A stretch of 64,000 nt of DNA from assembly GCF_037974265.1 (NCBI RefSeq), contig NZ_CP150233.1:2852001-2916000 (forward strand), in the 5' to 3' direction. Origin of the DNA: Paenibacillus sp. FSL R5-0623 (lineage in GTDB: Bacteria > Bacillota > Bacilli > Paenibacillales > Paenibacillaceae). The notes below the pieces were generated by a model. The model saw only the letters and a list, made by a program, of their open reading frames with translations, made no database searches and had not been told where the DNA came from. A program made the position numbers and the translations under genes. Shown here in pieces: positions 51,401-56,267 of this stretch (within the stretch, counting starts at the first letter, position 1; each line of letters begins with the position of its first letter).

Positions 51401-52512
51401 AAAAGATGGACATCGTTCAACTGAAACAGGGATTGGTTGACGAGCTTCCTGCATATATGATACCTGCATTCTTTGTTGTGATGGATCAGCTTCCATTGAC
51501 GGTGAACGGAAAAGTGGACTTGAAGGCATTACCTGAGCCCGAGGACAGTGTGACAGCTCTGCAATCATATACACCACCGGAAACGGAACTGGAACGACAC
51601 ATGACAGATATTTGGGAGGACGTTCTTCCAGTGAAGCCGATTAGCATACATGCAAATCTGTTTGAGCTGGGTGCGAATTCGTTAAATGTGATGTCTTTTG
51701 TATCCCGATTGTACAGTCTGTTGAATTTTAGAATCCCGTTTAAGGATATTTTTGAAAAACCGACCATTGCTGATCTTGCGGCCTTTGTTGAGAAAGCCAA
51801 AGATCTGCTGGAGGACTACACCGAAGATTGCATGCAGCTAACCCGGACAAGTGAGGAAAATCGGATCGTTTTCTGTTTTCCTCCCGCTGCTTCCATGGGG
51901 ATTGCCTACATGACACTTGCTCAGCATCTGGACTCGTTCGGAGTTTACAGCTTTAATTTCATCACTTCAGAAGATCGGATTGCTCGTTACGCTCAAATGA
52001 TGATTGATATTCAAAAGGAGGGCCCATTCACGCTGATGGGTTACTCCTCGGGTGGAGTGCTGGCCTTCGATGTAGCCAAAGAGCTTAACCGCAGAGGATA
52101 TGAAGTGCGTGACCTGATTATACTGGACTCAAAATACCGAACAGAAGTGGAAGAGCATCGTCTGACTGAAGAAGAAATCAGGCAGGAGATTCAGCAAAAG
52201 TTCAACATGAGTCAATATCAGGACCTTGAGAAATTGGCGAATGAATATTTGCTGGAGCTGATTACGAAGTCTTACCTGTATGTTCATGAAGCCATAACCT
52301 TTGGTACGATTGATGGTAACATCAGTTATGTGACTTCAGGACTTTTGGATGCCAATGCTTCGATTGCATTGTGGGCCCAATCCACCACAGGACAATTCAG
52401 ACAAGTGAAAGGTTACGGCAAACATATGGAGATGATTGACAAAAATTATCCGGAGATTGTGAAACAGAATGCAACGCTCATCAACGAACTCTTGCTGACA
52501 AGCACTAAATAA
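33289..52512 (+). CDS. bacC: bacitracin synthetase 3-like NRPS, modules 8-12 plus thioesterase
   Basis: A 6407-residue NRPS with C-A-PCP / C-A-PCP-E / C-A-PCP / C-A-PCP-E / C-A-PCP-TE, the size and order of BacC. It starts directly with a DCL-type C domain (IYPLSPMQKGMLFH), as expected after the epimerase that ends the previous protein. Pockets predict Ile8, D-aromatic9, Thr10, D-Asp11, Asn12. The TE should release the chain and, as in bacitracin, close a ring between the Lys6 side chain and the C-terminal Asn. TE catalytic candidates are Ser6253 (GYSSG), Asp6280 and His6379. The 69-base gap upstream holds AAGGAGAT before the ATG and no terminator, so it is cotranscribed. Differences from BacC are in substrate pockets, notably module 10. 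Confidence 0.93.
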   Translation: MKAKVEKIYPLSPMQKGMLFHALENPSEDAYFEQTVLDIRGEIDPEILEQSFNQLLERHEILRASVHTKLEEPVHVVLARRTIGFTFHDLRGRSDDEVAALMQDFMEKDRVKGFNLSKDNLLRIALVCNGEQHFQMIWTFHHMILDGWSMGILFNELLDIYADRSNGLPSKMADTRPYSNYMKWLQQQEQESGLGYWEHYLSGYSEKTGLPSINRSTSEMSFSRREKKIEFSQALTTKMKEMAQKHAVTLHTVIQAIWGFLLAKYNDNEDAVFGTVVSGRDAAVDGIENMVGLFINTIPTRVTFCGEQPFVELMKKIQSDALNSQAYQYLSLAEVQARTELKHDLIDHVVVFENYALDTRKMAERSNLGFEINEITGEERTNYPFTMAAGLGEKLTLLLIYDEHVYEPALMDQIEKHMKAVVHQFTSDESIQIQDITLVGDDEITMLERVSNGDVTNYPQWKTISQLFDEQVQKTPHATALIMDDVHITYRELQEKADQMASRLYEFGLPKQAVVGLLADRSVEMIAGILGILKAGAAYLPMDPGWPEERISHMLQDSRAAVLLTQPEWISQAPLNFPMLPLYVDYMDHMPAVMEMAAATQVMEVKPDKESRMDDLAYMIYTSGSTGLPKGVMISHANVIRVVCETDYIDICPEDRILQLSNYAFDGSVFDIFGALLNGASLVLLKQDTVLDTQALAEVIVREKVTVSFMTTALFNLLVDREPECLRGFRKILFGGERASVAQARKGLDILGADRLIHVYGPTESTVFATAYPIRSIEAAVTNLPIGKPIANTSVWVMDRYQNPVPAGIPGELCISGDGLSLGYLNNKELTDSRFVPHPLLEGTRMYRTGDRVRRLPNGDIEFLERLDHQVKLRGYRIELGEIEHVLLEHEGIREGVVVTRKDAADQDILIAYLKADPALTTTGVRTYVSERLPDYMVPSYFILLNELPLTGNGKVDRRALPEPAECIEHLKHDQYEAPSTVLENRICTIWKEILGVQIAGVHDHFFESGGHSLKATALASRIHKEIQVMVPIRQLFLAPTIRGIANYIESAAKEDYLSIQPAESKPYYALSSAQRRLHMLHQISDTGTSYNMPAVMRVSGKLDVARFEEAFRQLVQRHESFRTSFVIVDGEPVQRIHSHVPFAVEHIEPGSRSLEETLSDRIRPFELGKAPLMRIELVKISEQEHVVVMDMHHIIADGVSTGVLVQEFHELYAGKSLPELKLQYKDYSEWQKDWFNSEGLKTQETYWLNRFEGEIPVLQLPTDWPRPQVYSFKGNRVRFVCDEQLTHDLHQLARDHEATLYMVLLAAYTTLLSRYSGQDDIVVGSPIAGRKHADLQQVIGMFVNTLAMRNYPVAERSFNDFLGEVKENALQAYENQDYPLDELINKLHVSRDRSRNALVDTMFVLQNLELERTSEQQWGDLHVEPYETELPIAKFDLTLAAVEQNGQLEFELEYCSDLFSLQTVENMGNHFIQLLKGILSNPQGKLGEFEVVSEEEKQTLQYVYNDNTCSYPLHQRVYEWIEQNALRTPDQVAVVHNGRSMSYHELNEAADLLAARLRQRGVTRETVVGIMMDRSVEMIAGILGIMKSGGAYLPLDPSTPVERIRYMLRDSGARLIVTQNHWSDRLRAADSECVTLILDEAALKDWNAAASLQIPFVADSATMTTNPDDLAYIIYTSGSTGMPKGVQVEQCALTNFCCGYIDALQLTERDRVANYLQMTFDASISEIFPALMSGATLHIIPTELRLDILRLNEYLSEYGITAATFSSKVCESFVELPNSSLRLLVSGGEQLKLHALPNYRLINAYGPTENTVVTTLHEVDSIDGVIPIGKPFTNTRIFILNDHLQFCPTGVTGEMYIAGQSLARGYLNNPELTAEKFVDNPHEPGGKMYRTGDLVRWLPGGNLQFMGRTDQQVKIRGYRIELGEIEQQLLKHPAIRETAVLAHQDPQGNGALCAYVVAEGEAVWTAATVRDWLEAELPDYMIPAYVVQLDQLPLTSHGKLDRKALPEPDHHLPAGPEMEAPRSEVERILVEVWRDVLNMEELGINHQFFVSGGDSIKALQIGSRLARAGLRMEVRDLFAYPKIRDLSPYVKWDQRERQSEEPVEGEVQLTPIQQWFFANNTTERNHFTQSFMLHRATGFKPDVLEQVLDRLLEHHDALRMRYEIQPDGSIRQFNRPVHTGERMYTLHRFDIRDWNEPERQVYEAATRVQQACNLEEGKLVQVGWFEAEDGDHLLLAIHHLVVDGVSWRILLEDLEVLYQQAERGEELDVGEKTDSYQRFAEAVQDYANSPHAAKERAYWGRLAAEGAGLNLGEREEPDRFADSYTLHSTLSTEVTRQLLRGSNRAYQTEINDLLLSALYLAVRKLTGELKLKVNLEGHGREDVLEGIDLSRTVGWFTTLYPVLLEGEAEDELSTTIKRVKEGLRKVPYKGFSYGALKYVARMPELQTERPASISFNYLGEMDGGMIGEAMFRESRFSTGQTIGGHIARNNPIELNTFVSGGKLHLNVTANQTAVDMPLVSRFAETFLEQLTEIVDHCLCQRETTYTPSDYGDPSLALEELDLIRSACPGVIIERIYPLTNMQQGMLFHAMEDETSTAYFQQTVMEIRGEVNPDYLQSSFNELMNRHEALRASFMHHDLEEPRQVIMQNLTIEFEFQDWTVLEAHHSAAQLETFTQQDKARSFRLDTQPLMRAALFRTTDQSYTLVWSHHHILLDGWCLGIILSELFQIYKAKLENKAHNLKDPKRYHHYIEWLIRQDKDEAQAYWRRYLENYDTQSSVPGLLLTEHDVPYLRKEQMISLGQEVTRQLNEIGVRYGVTLNTVIQCIWGLVLARYNDTEDVIFGTVVSGREAPVEGIEEMIGLFINTIPVRIGYPHQKHFGDVLQAVQKQAVESQRFNYLNLAEVQALSDLNKELMDHVFVFENYALDHGAVHQSSTGVGFEITGLHAEEQSNYGFLISATPGDSLTLVITYDGNKYDSSIIEHMDQHFRSVAEQVTSADHQQLADIQLVGCAEREVLLNSFNNSDADYPRNMTIHELFQQQVRRTPDRIAVRDEHRHMTYMELNQRSNQLARTLLSLTGGTEQFIGIMADRSVDMIVGIMAVLKAGAAYIPVDPTYPDDRISYMLEDSGIHLLMVSEKGMDRGLHRGLCVVLEEENSYHLDAGNLETSVQSHDLAYVIYTSGTTGNPKGTLIEHKNVVRLLINDRNRFDFSENDVWTMFHSFCFDFSVWEMYGALLYGGTLLIVPHLVAQQPGEFLQWLIREKVTILNQTPSYFYRLMHEEAKRPRKELSLRKVIFGGEALSPSLLAKWYKRYPSTKLINMYGITETTVHVTYKEITLSDIEMGRSNIGQPIPTLRAYVLNQYRQLQPVGCAGELYVAGEGLARGYLNRSSLTEERFVEDPFYPGEKMYRSGDLARWRADGNMEYLGRMDHQVKIRGYRIELGEIEHQLLQLYIVKDAFVVARADEEHTQFICAYITLNEAADDAVTQQIRQQLSLQLPDYMMPAYIVKMDQLPLTSNGKVDRKALPAPEAGMSALGGYEAPGSRVEAELLVLWHRLLNNDRIGVNHNFFEVGGHSLKASALVSRVHKAFGVAIPLRQVFATPTVRALSKWIDSARSSKYVTITKAESKEYYPLSSAQKRLFIMHQLEDSGLAYNMPYAMKITGNLDVCQLERAFQDLIKRHESFRTSFHMVDGQPVQRIDQQVEFRITSLELGEQNLEAWQARFVRPFNLTQAPLLRVELVQMGPAEYSLIMDMHHIIADGVSMGVLTRELSALYEGQTLEPLQLQYKDYAEWQALSRTTEVIQAQKDYWLRVYQEEVPLLDMPIDYARPQHRNYEGELFPFELSEGVSQRLSQLAQRESVTLFMLLLAGYTALLHRYTGQEDIIVGTPVAGNSQPELQDVIGLFINTLALRNRPVGTFTFKEYLNKIKENTLQAYENQDYAFDELVEQLALTRDMSRSALFDTMLVFQNYDSEELAIEGVQFSSLPPSNIRSKFDLTLTAMEAEGRIKCVFTYSTELFKPETIKRMAGHLTELLDNISNDATLRLQDIQFIPSEETKSIMQLSCGQPVQYRTEAALIELFEEQVRKSSGQRAVVSGENELSYEELNRRANQLARSLRSRGAAPNSVIAVSMNPSVDLIISMLAVLKTGAIYLPIDPEQTVNRTNVILNDSQAILVLTDHPLSKELSFSGDVCQVNDSSIESFDYTDLSLPISPEQQVYMIYTSGSTGTPKGVMVRNRNIVNYTQWFIREAGVSAADRTMLMSSSAFDLGYTGIFSSLLQGGELHVPSKEDYTNPARVLQMLTQQRITFIKLTPSLFNLLLHDAAFAEWQPVLRLVVLGGEKTNTTDVEKYLQEFPNSRIMNHYGPTETTIGVVFHNISSVNVRSFIDHPIIGRPIDNTVVYVLDKHNHLVPRGVFGEICVSGEAVSSGYFNQVEMTREKFVEDPFQPGQIMYKTGDLARWTHDDELELAGRKDNQVKVRGYRIELDEIKKQMLLLEGVREAVIVPGANQEQATVLCAYFTANRSIPLDEIRVHLGVELPEYMIPTHFMQLDTLPLTGNGKLDVRALPEPDASMGGEMVYEPPRNEAESLLVSIWEEVLGFKPIGINHHFFASGGDSIKALQIISRLSRAGKKLTMKELFANPQIKLLGRYVREDSHVDRMKQRVTGPVDLTPIQKSYFLQHQRTGMNHFNQSLMLYREEGFNPEIVRQIMEGLMMHHDVLRMSYREEQGKVVQTHLDYEAGLFQLDVQDMNGLDEQELYTRVQQAASKIQESIEIFEGPLVRAVIFRTDQGDHLLIVIHHMLIDGVSWKILLEDLAIGYQQLLEGQDLSFYPVTDSYPYYAAFLSDYAKGGRLAKERAYWIKTDQEEAGFLPRNEVHLNEYRYGDNRMSSVSLDREMTTQLLRETNQAYYTEINDILLAALALSIKECAGASKVKVTMEGHGRELMGDELDISRTVGWFTSKYPVCIDLGNEEGLGTTIKEVKEQLRRVPAKGIGYGILKYMTTELPKLKEQTPLLLFNYLGQMDQDINSGLFRSSCLPAGNSVGDDVIRANPMEVIAYVAEGQLMINITYNHKLFDNSIVENFATSYQKMLQLIIEHCVQQQQAEKTPSDYGDPYVTVQNLKVITQKFGPNRIEKIYPLANMQRGMLYHALENRGDRVYFEQLIMNIRGNLDIDRLQESLNLLMQRHEMLRASIEYQVTEEPRNIICQNREAAFVYRDLRGLPEQDRGTRVLSIAMEDKRKGFDLGRDTLVRFELLQTDEEQYSLIWSNHHILLDGWARGIILAELVHLYECKRTGENIQLHEPVPYSEYVEWLQALNKDEAISYWKNYLGGYENKVQLPAGTFCSLNEGVTSQEHQFRISRQLTKQMNDLANRNHVTFYTVMQCVWGIMLAKYNDTSDVVFGTVVSGRDAQVSGIENMVGLFINTIPARIQWDEGRTFKQLVGDMQALSIEGSQHHHLGLAEIASLSSLKRDLIDHIMVFENYSVDSSLVEQGANDIGFVIEDVHSQEQTNYGFNLIVIPGEELVIKFAYDSGKYDESLMKVMETHMLTLLKRIVTDENMRVDDIQIMTKQEQIILLDQYNDTGSAYPKGKTMHQLVSEQVLKTPEHVAVALGSDVLTYRQLEIKSNQLARHLKAIHVGPGSMVGIMVERSLEMIVGILAIMKAGGAYVPIDPEYPAERITFILEDSGSPIILERGEGHTGSGRTSVAIDADYSHYSAESLEQHAGPEDVAYMIYTSGSTGKPKGTMIPHSGLINYIFWAKDVYLQNRELDFALYSSFAFDLTITSIFTPLVTGNKIVVYPTSGDEPVILNVFRDRQAGVVKLTPSHLNLIKDMDNTRSSIKCLIVGGEDLKSELAREVYESFGGKVQIFNEYGPTETVVGCMIHPYNPETDTRISVPIGKPAANVQLYVLNKHQQLLPAGSPGELYIGGDGVSRGYFGRPELTMQKFVPNPFKEGTTLYRTGDLVQWLPNGDMEFHGRIDHQVKIRGYRIEPGEIEHRLLQQPEVKDAIVTPRQDDSQQSYLCAYIVPVDLSKKMDIVQLKQGLVDELPAYMIPAFFVVMDQLPLTVNGKVDLKALPEPEDSVTALQSYTPPETELERHMTDIWEDVLPVKPISIHANLFELGANSLNVMSFVSRLYSLLNFRIPFKDIFEKPTIADLAAFVEKAKDLLEDYTEDCMQLTRTSEENRIVFCFPPAASMGIAYMTLAQHLDSFGVYSFNFITSEDRIARYAQMMIDIQKEGPFTLMGYSSGGVLAFDVAKELNRRGYEVRDLIILDSKYRTEVEEHRLTEEEIRQEIQQKFNMSQYQDLEKLANEYLLELITKSYLYVHEAITFGTIDGNISYVTSGLLDANASIALWAQSTTGQFRQVKGYGKHMEMIDKNYPEIVKQNATLINELLLTSTK
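36456..40970 (+). other. NRPS module 9: C-A(aromatic, Tyr-like)-PCP-E
   Basis: The LCL-type C domain has MHHIIADG. The pocket reads D-A-S-T-V-G-A-V-V. Known Tyr-type codes include DASTVAAVC and DASTLGAIC; the bacitracin Phe code is DAWTVAAVC. An aromatic residue is likely, Tyr before Phe. The E domain (HHLVVDG, RTVGWFT) makes it D, matching D-Phe9 of bacitracin in stereochemistry. Confidence 0.72.
38926..40623 (+). repeat. near-identical tract, copy 2 (module 9: A C-terminal subdomain, PCP, E)
   Basis: Partner of 31138-32835, same length and no indels. Differences are few, for example Gln/Glu and His/Tyr changes in the E domain. The A-domain cores just upstream in modules 7 and 9 are related but clearly diverged, so the tract was homogenised recently rather than the whole module duplicated recently. 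Confidence 0.93.
40971..44140 (+). other. NRPS module 10: C(DCL)-A(Thr)-PCP
   Basis: The C domain has HHILLDGW. The A core has SGTTGNPKG and CFDFSVWEMY, and the pocket reads D-F-W-N-I-G-M-V-H, identical to the Thr code. The BacC module at this position has a His code (DSELTAEVC). PCP has GGHSL. No E domain, so L-Thr is predicted. Confidence 0.9.
44141..48660 (+). other. NRPS module 11: C-A(Asp)-PCP-E
   Basis: The LCL-type C domain has MHHIIADG. The pocket D-L-T-K-V-G-H-I-G is identical to the Asp code of BacC. The E domain has HHMLIDG, EGHGR and RTVGWFT, giving D-Asp. Confidence 0.9.
48661..52512 (+). other. NRPS module 12 and release: C(DCL)-A(Asn)-PCP-TE
   Basis: The C domain has HHILLDGW. 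The pocket D-L-T-K-I-G-E-V-G is one conservative change from the Asn code DLTKLGEVG. The PCP has GANSL rather than GGHSL but keeps the Ser. The TE occupies about 51840-52512, with FPPAASMG oxyanion region, GYSSGG, ILDSK and a late His in GKHMEM. Confidence 0.88.
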
Positions 52513-52518
52513 TATTTC

Positions 52519-52559
52519 AAGGTTGGCGTTTCGTGAGTCAGAAACGCCAACCTTTTTTT
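52519..52559 (+). terminator. Rho-independent terminator of the NRPS operon
   Basis: A perfect 14-base stem (52519-52532 with 52541-52554, core GGTTGGCGTTTC), an 8-base loop and a run of seven Ts follow the last NRPS stop by six bases. It separates the NRPS unit from the regulator genes. Confidence 0.95.
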
Positions 52560-52704
52560 ACACATGAGCATTTTGCATAAATCCAAAGAGTGTCTTTCAA
52601 TCACCAAGATTTAGATCGAAATGCTTCTATTCGTCTAGATCTTATACCCGGGAGTGAATTGAATCGAATTATGTAAAATGCTGACATGAAAGAAGGTTGA
52701 AATC

Positions 52705-53412
52705 ATGCAAAATATTCGTGTACTCATTGCGGATGACGATAAGGAGATTCGAGACCTGATCCGAAAATACCTGGAGCGGGAGATGTATACCGTAGATACT
52801 GCCGCAGATGGTGAACAAGCGCTGCAGCTGTTTCAACAGCACAAATATAATATGGTCATTCTTGACCTGATGATGCCTCAGATGGACGGTATGGAGGCTT
52901 GTCGAAGAATTCGCAGTATCAGTAATGTACCCATCATGATGGTGACAGCCAAAGACCACGAAACAGATAAAATTATAGGTCTTGGCATCGGTGCAGATGA
53001 TTACATTACCAAACCATTTAGCATTCATGAACTGGTTGCTAGAATTAAGGCACTCATGCGTAGATTTATGGTTCTTGGGACGGAGGTTCCTGACCATAGT
53101 GAGGTCATTCGCTTCAAAGGATTGATGATGAATTTGAAAACATACACAGTTGATGTCCAGGGAAAAGAGACCGATCTGACTGGCAAAGAAACGGAATTGC
53201 TCAAATTTATGATGTCCAATCCTGGCCAGGTGTTTACCAAAGCCCAATTATTCAGGAATGTATGGGATAATGGGTATTTGGATGATGACAATACCGTCAT
53301 GGTACATATCCGAAAGCTACGAATGAAGATTGAATCCGATCCTTCGAATCCACAGTTTATAAAAACCGTTTGGGGTATCGGTTATAAATTTGTAGGTGAA
53401 CGGGATGAATAG
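52705..53412 (+). CDS. bacR: OmpR-family response regulator, BacR-like
   Basis: A 235-residue two-domain regulator: receiver (about 1-120; acidic pocket D10-D11-D12, phosphoacceptor Asp54 in LDLMMPQMDG, Lys in ITKPF) and a C-terminal winged helix (about 135-235, ending FIKTVWGIGYKFVG). GAAGG lies eight bases before the ATG. Its stop overlaps the start of the kinase gene, so the two are translationally coupled. Position directly after bacitracin-type synthetases and before a BcrA/BcrB transporter matches the bacABC-bacRS-bcrABC order. It probably activates the transporter genes in response to the peptide. No clear promoter or operator could be read in the 145 bases between the terminator and this gene. 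Confidence 0.9.
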   Translation: MQNIRVLIADDDKEIRDLIRKYLEREMYTVDTAADGEQALQLFQQHKYNMVILDLMMPQMDGMEACRRIRSISNVPIMMVTAKDHETDKIIGLGIGADDYITKPFSIHELVARIKALMRRFMVLGTEVPDHSEVIRFKGLMMNLKTYTVDVQGKETDLTGKETELLKFMMSNPGQVFTKAQLFRNVWDNGYLDDDNTVMVHIRKLRMKIESDPSNPQFIKTVWGIGYKFVGERDE

Positions 53413-54445
53413 AGATGCCATCTTGATTTTATCCGGTCTACAGTTGATCATCGGAGCTGGGGCACTTGCCCTGGAATACTACACGAGCTTGACGCATGGT
53501 TCACGAATGTGGTTGTTTGCAGCGTTTGTTTTCACCAGCATCTGGGTACTCGTTAATCAATATCAGATTCGAAGCAAGCAGCAATCGATTGCTTCTGAAC
53601 TGCATCGGGCGGTCAATGGAGAAGGAAAAAGAAGAATATTAAGCAAAGGGAATGTACTGCTGGATGAGATCGTTTTTGCTGCAAATGACCTGATGGAGCA
53701 GCTTGAAGGCGTAAAGATCGAGGCCCAGCGCTCTCAGGCAGTAAGAAAGAGTCTGCTTTCCAGCATTTCTCATGATATTCGCACACCTCTAACTTCAATG
53801 ATTGGTTATGTGGATGCGCTCAAGGATGACATTGCTTCTACAGAAGAAGAGAGAAGAGACTATATGGATATTTTGTCGCGAAAATCGAAGGACTTGAAAA
53901 AAATGATAGATGAGATGTTCACCATGGCCAAACTGGATGCAGACGAGATGCCCATGCAGGCTGAGCCGTTGGATCTGGCCGAATTGGCCAGGGAGATTTT
54001 GATTGAATTTATACCCAGTCTCAAAAAAGCAGAGATGGATCTAAAGATTCAGATCCCGGATTACCCTTGTTTCGTTATGGCAGACAGGCTGAGTATCAAT
54101 CGCCTCATCAGTAATCTGATTCAAAATTCTATCCAGTATGGACATGAAGGGGGCGTTCTGGGAATTGAGATAACATGTTATCATCTTAATTTCCAATTAA
54201 CCGTATGGGATCAGGGACCAGGGATATCGGAGAAAGAGCTAAATCTGGTGTTTGAACGTATGTATCGCAGTGACCACTCACGTAGCCCTGTCTTTGGGGC
54301 AAGCGGGCTTGGTCTTTCAATTGCCCGGACATTGGCTGAGAAAAATGAGGGGTATTTGCAGGCAGAGAGCAAACCTGGCGTGAAAACATCCTTTATATTC
54401 ACAATCCCCAAGTATAAGCGGCTGTCAAAGTCACAGCACAATTAA
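53405..54445 (+). CDS. bacS: sensor histidine kinase with two membrane helices and almost no extracellular loop, BacS-like
   Basis: A 346-residue kinase. Two hydrophobic helices (about 5-25 and 35-52) are joined by about ten residues, so there is no extracytoplasmic sensor domain: the intramembrane-sensing layout of BceS/BacS kinases, which respond through a partner ABC transporter. The dimerization box has SHDIRTPLTS with His123; the ATPase domain shows N-box NLIQNSIQYG, G1 DQGPGIS and G2 GASGLGLSIA. The ATG at 53405 overlaps the regulator's stop by eight bases and follows AGGTG. It should phosphorylate the upstream regulator. Partner assignment is by adjacency and overlap. Confidence 0.9.
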   Translation: MNRDAILILSGLQLIIGAGALALEYYTSLTHGSRMWLFAAFVFTSIWVLVNQYQIRSKQQSIASELHRAVNGEGKRRILSKGNVLLDEIVFAANDLMEQLEGVKIEAQRSQAVRKSLLSSISHDIRTPLTSMIGYVDALKDDIASTEEERRDYMDILSRKSKDLKKMIDEMFTMAKLDADEMPMQAEPLDLAELAREILIEFIPSLKKAEMDLKIQIPDYPCFVMADRLSINRLISNLIQNSIQYGHEGGVLGIEITCYHLNFQLTVWDQGPGISEKELNLVFERMYRSDHSRSPVFGASGLGLSIARTLAEKNEGYLQAESKPGVKTSFIFTIPKYKRLSKSQHN

Positions 54446-54531
54446 GAGATAGTTAAGATTTGGATAAGCGCTATTTAAAATCTGAAACCTAGAATGAAAT
54501 TATCAGTTCTTGGAAGGAAGGTGCGCTAGAC

Positions 54532-55449
54532 GTGAGTGTAATTATCAAAACAACAAATCTTACCAAACAATACGGGACTCAAAAATCAGTTAATTCACTG
54601 AACATGACCGTTCAACAAGGTGGGATATACGGCTTTCTTGGGCGCAACGGGGCAGGGAAAACGACGACAATCCGTATGCTGCTCGGTCTAATCAAACCAA
54701 CGCATGGTGAGATTGAGATATTTGGAGAGAACCTATTTACCAATCAAAAAGAAATATTAAGAAGGACCGGTTCGATTGTAGAGGTACCCGGGTTTTATGA
54801 GAATCTGACTGCCCGCGAAAATTTATCCATCAACGCTCGAATTATGGGGATATACAAAAAGAATGCCATTGAGGACTCGCTCGAAATCGTAGGTCTGCAA
54901 AATGAAACCAAAAAATTGGTTGGCAAATATTCTTTGGGAATGAAACAAAGGTTGGGCATTGCCCGAGCCCTGTTGCACTATCCAGAATTGCTGATTCTTG
55001 ATGAACCTACCAATGGACTTGATCCGATTGGGATCAAAGAAATTCGCAGGCTGATTAAAAATTTGGCCACCGAGAGAAATATTACCATCTTGATCTCAAG
55101 CCATATTTTATCGGAAATTGAACAACTGGTTGATTACATGGGCATTATTCATGAAGGGAACCTGCTGGAGGAAATTTCATTTGAGCAGCTTCGGAAAAGG
55201 AACCGTAAATACACCGAATTTCAAGTTTCAGATGATAATAAGGCTGCGGTCATTCTCGACGGTTTGGATCAGGCTGAATATGAAATTCATGATGAACGCA
55301 ATATCCGGGTGTATTCCCATTTGGGACAACAAGGTAAGTTAAACAGAATCTTTATGGAGAATGACATCAATGTAACCAAAATTATGGTGAGTGAGGATCG
55401 TTTGGAAGATTATTTCACCAAGCTGGTTGGAGGTGGAACCATTGGTTAA
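54532..55449 (+). CDS. bcrA: ABC transporter ATP-binding protein, BcrA-like
   Basis: A 305-residue ATPase, the size of bacitracin resistance protein BcrA. Walker A GRNGAGKTT (about 36-44), signature YSLGMKQRLG, Walker B LLILDEPTNGLDP, switch His in SSHILSE, then a C-terminal extension of about 90 residues typical of BcrA/drug-type ATPases. It starts with GTG preceded by GGAAGGAAGGTG. Its 3' end overlaps the permease start. It would power export or removal of the peptide as self-protection. An 86-base gap without a terminator separates it from the kinase gene; it could hold a promoter controlled by the response regulator, but no convincing one was found. Confidence 0.9.
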   Translation: MSVIIKTTNLTKQYGTQKSVNSLNMTVQQGGIYGFLGRNGAGKTTTIRMLLGLIKPTHGEIEIFGENLFTNQKEILRRTGSIVEVPGFYENLTARENLSINARIMGIYKKNAIEDSLEIVGLQNETKKLVGKYSLGMKQRLGIARALLHYPELLILDEPTNGLDPIGIKEIRRLIKNLATERNITILISSHILSEIEQLVDYMGIIHEGNLLEEISFEQLRKRNRKYTEFQVSDDNKAAVILDGLDQAEYEIHDERNIRVYSHLGQQGKLNRIFMENDINVTKIMVSEDRLEDYFTKLVGGGTIG

Positions 55450-56179
55450 TTTGCTTTACACTGAACTTCTCAAGCTGAAACGCTCCAAAATGTTTCTGCT
55501 TAGTATCATCGGAGCGGCCGTTGCCCCTTTGATGGTAGCTGCTGCCATGTTTGTGCAAATGAAAACAAAGGAGCCTTATCTTGTCGCACAATTCAGTGTG
55601 CTTATGTCCAACACAAGCATATATGCTGTACTGGTCATTGGAGTTCCGTTGTATGGTGTCATTACCGCTTATCTGTATAACAGGGAATATGCGGAGGATA
55701 CAATGAAGAATCTGCTGACCATTCCAGTTTCCAGAGTCGCCCTGCTAATGTCCAAATGGATTATGTTGCTGGGATGGATTATGTTGCTTACATTATCAGC
55801 GTGGGCGCTGGCGATCATTTTTGGTTCGCTGGGTCAATTTGCAGGTCTTACTCCACAGTTTGTGCTTAACTCGCTCAGCAATTATGTAGTGGCAGGACTG
55901 CTGTTGTTTCTGTTGTCGACCCCGATCATTCTGATTACGCTCGTATTAAAAAGTTTTGTGCCAGCAATTATTGTAACCATTATTATTACACTGGTGAATG
56001 TGATGCTGGCTACAAGTGAACATCGCGGACTATTTCCATGGACCGCAGCACTGGATATCGCGAATGGAACACTGGAAGCCAAATATCCTCCAGAGTATTC
56101 ATATATTTCGATCGCTGCGACGTTCATCATCTGTCTTGGACTGGCCATTGGTTATTTTAAGAAAATAGATATTCATTAG
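55442..56179 (+). CDS. bcrB: ABC-2 type permease, BcrB-like
   Basis: A roughly 245-residue integral membrane protein with about six hydrophobic helices, starting LLYTELLKLKRSKMF, the usual amphipathic N-terminus of ABC-2 permeases. The chosen start is TTG at 55442, which follows GGAGGTGG by five bases and overlaps the end of the ATPase gene by eight, giving translational coupling; GTG at 55433 is an alternative. It should form the transmembrane part of the BcrA pump. The third bacitracin resistance gene, bcrC (undecaprenyl pyrophosphate phosphatase), is not present; a terminator follows at once. Confidence 0.85.
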   Translation: MVNLLYTELLKLKRSKMFLLSIIGAAVAPLMVAAAMFVQMKTKEPYLVAQFSVLMSNTSIYAVLVIGVPLYGVITAYLYNREYAEDTMKNLLTIPVSRVALLMSKWIMLLGWIMLLTLSAWALAIIFGSLGQFAGLTPQFVLNSLSNYVVAGLLLFLLSTPIILITLVLKSFVPAIIVTIIITLVNVMLATSEHRGLFPWTAALDIANGTLEAKYPPEYSYISIAATFIICLGLAIGYFKKIDIH

Positions 56180-56267
56180 ATCTTGTCTTCAAACTCATCC
56201 AAACCTTCTCCGAAACATGCAAAATCCTAATCAATTCGGTCACATATGACTGCGAAAAACATAATGG

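Noticed and set aside
52561..52704. Promoter for the BacRS-like genes
   Set aside because: TTGAAT and TAAAAT occur but only 9 bases apart; no pair with 16-18 base spacing could be supported.
53396..53404. GTG start for the sensor kinase
   Set aside because: It sits within the AGGTG that serves as ribosome site for ATG 53405.
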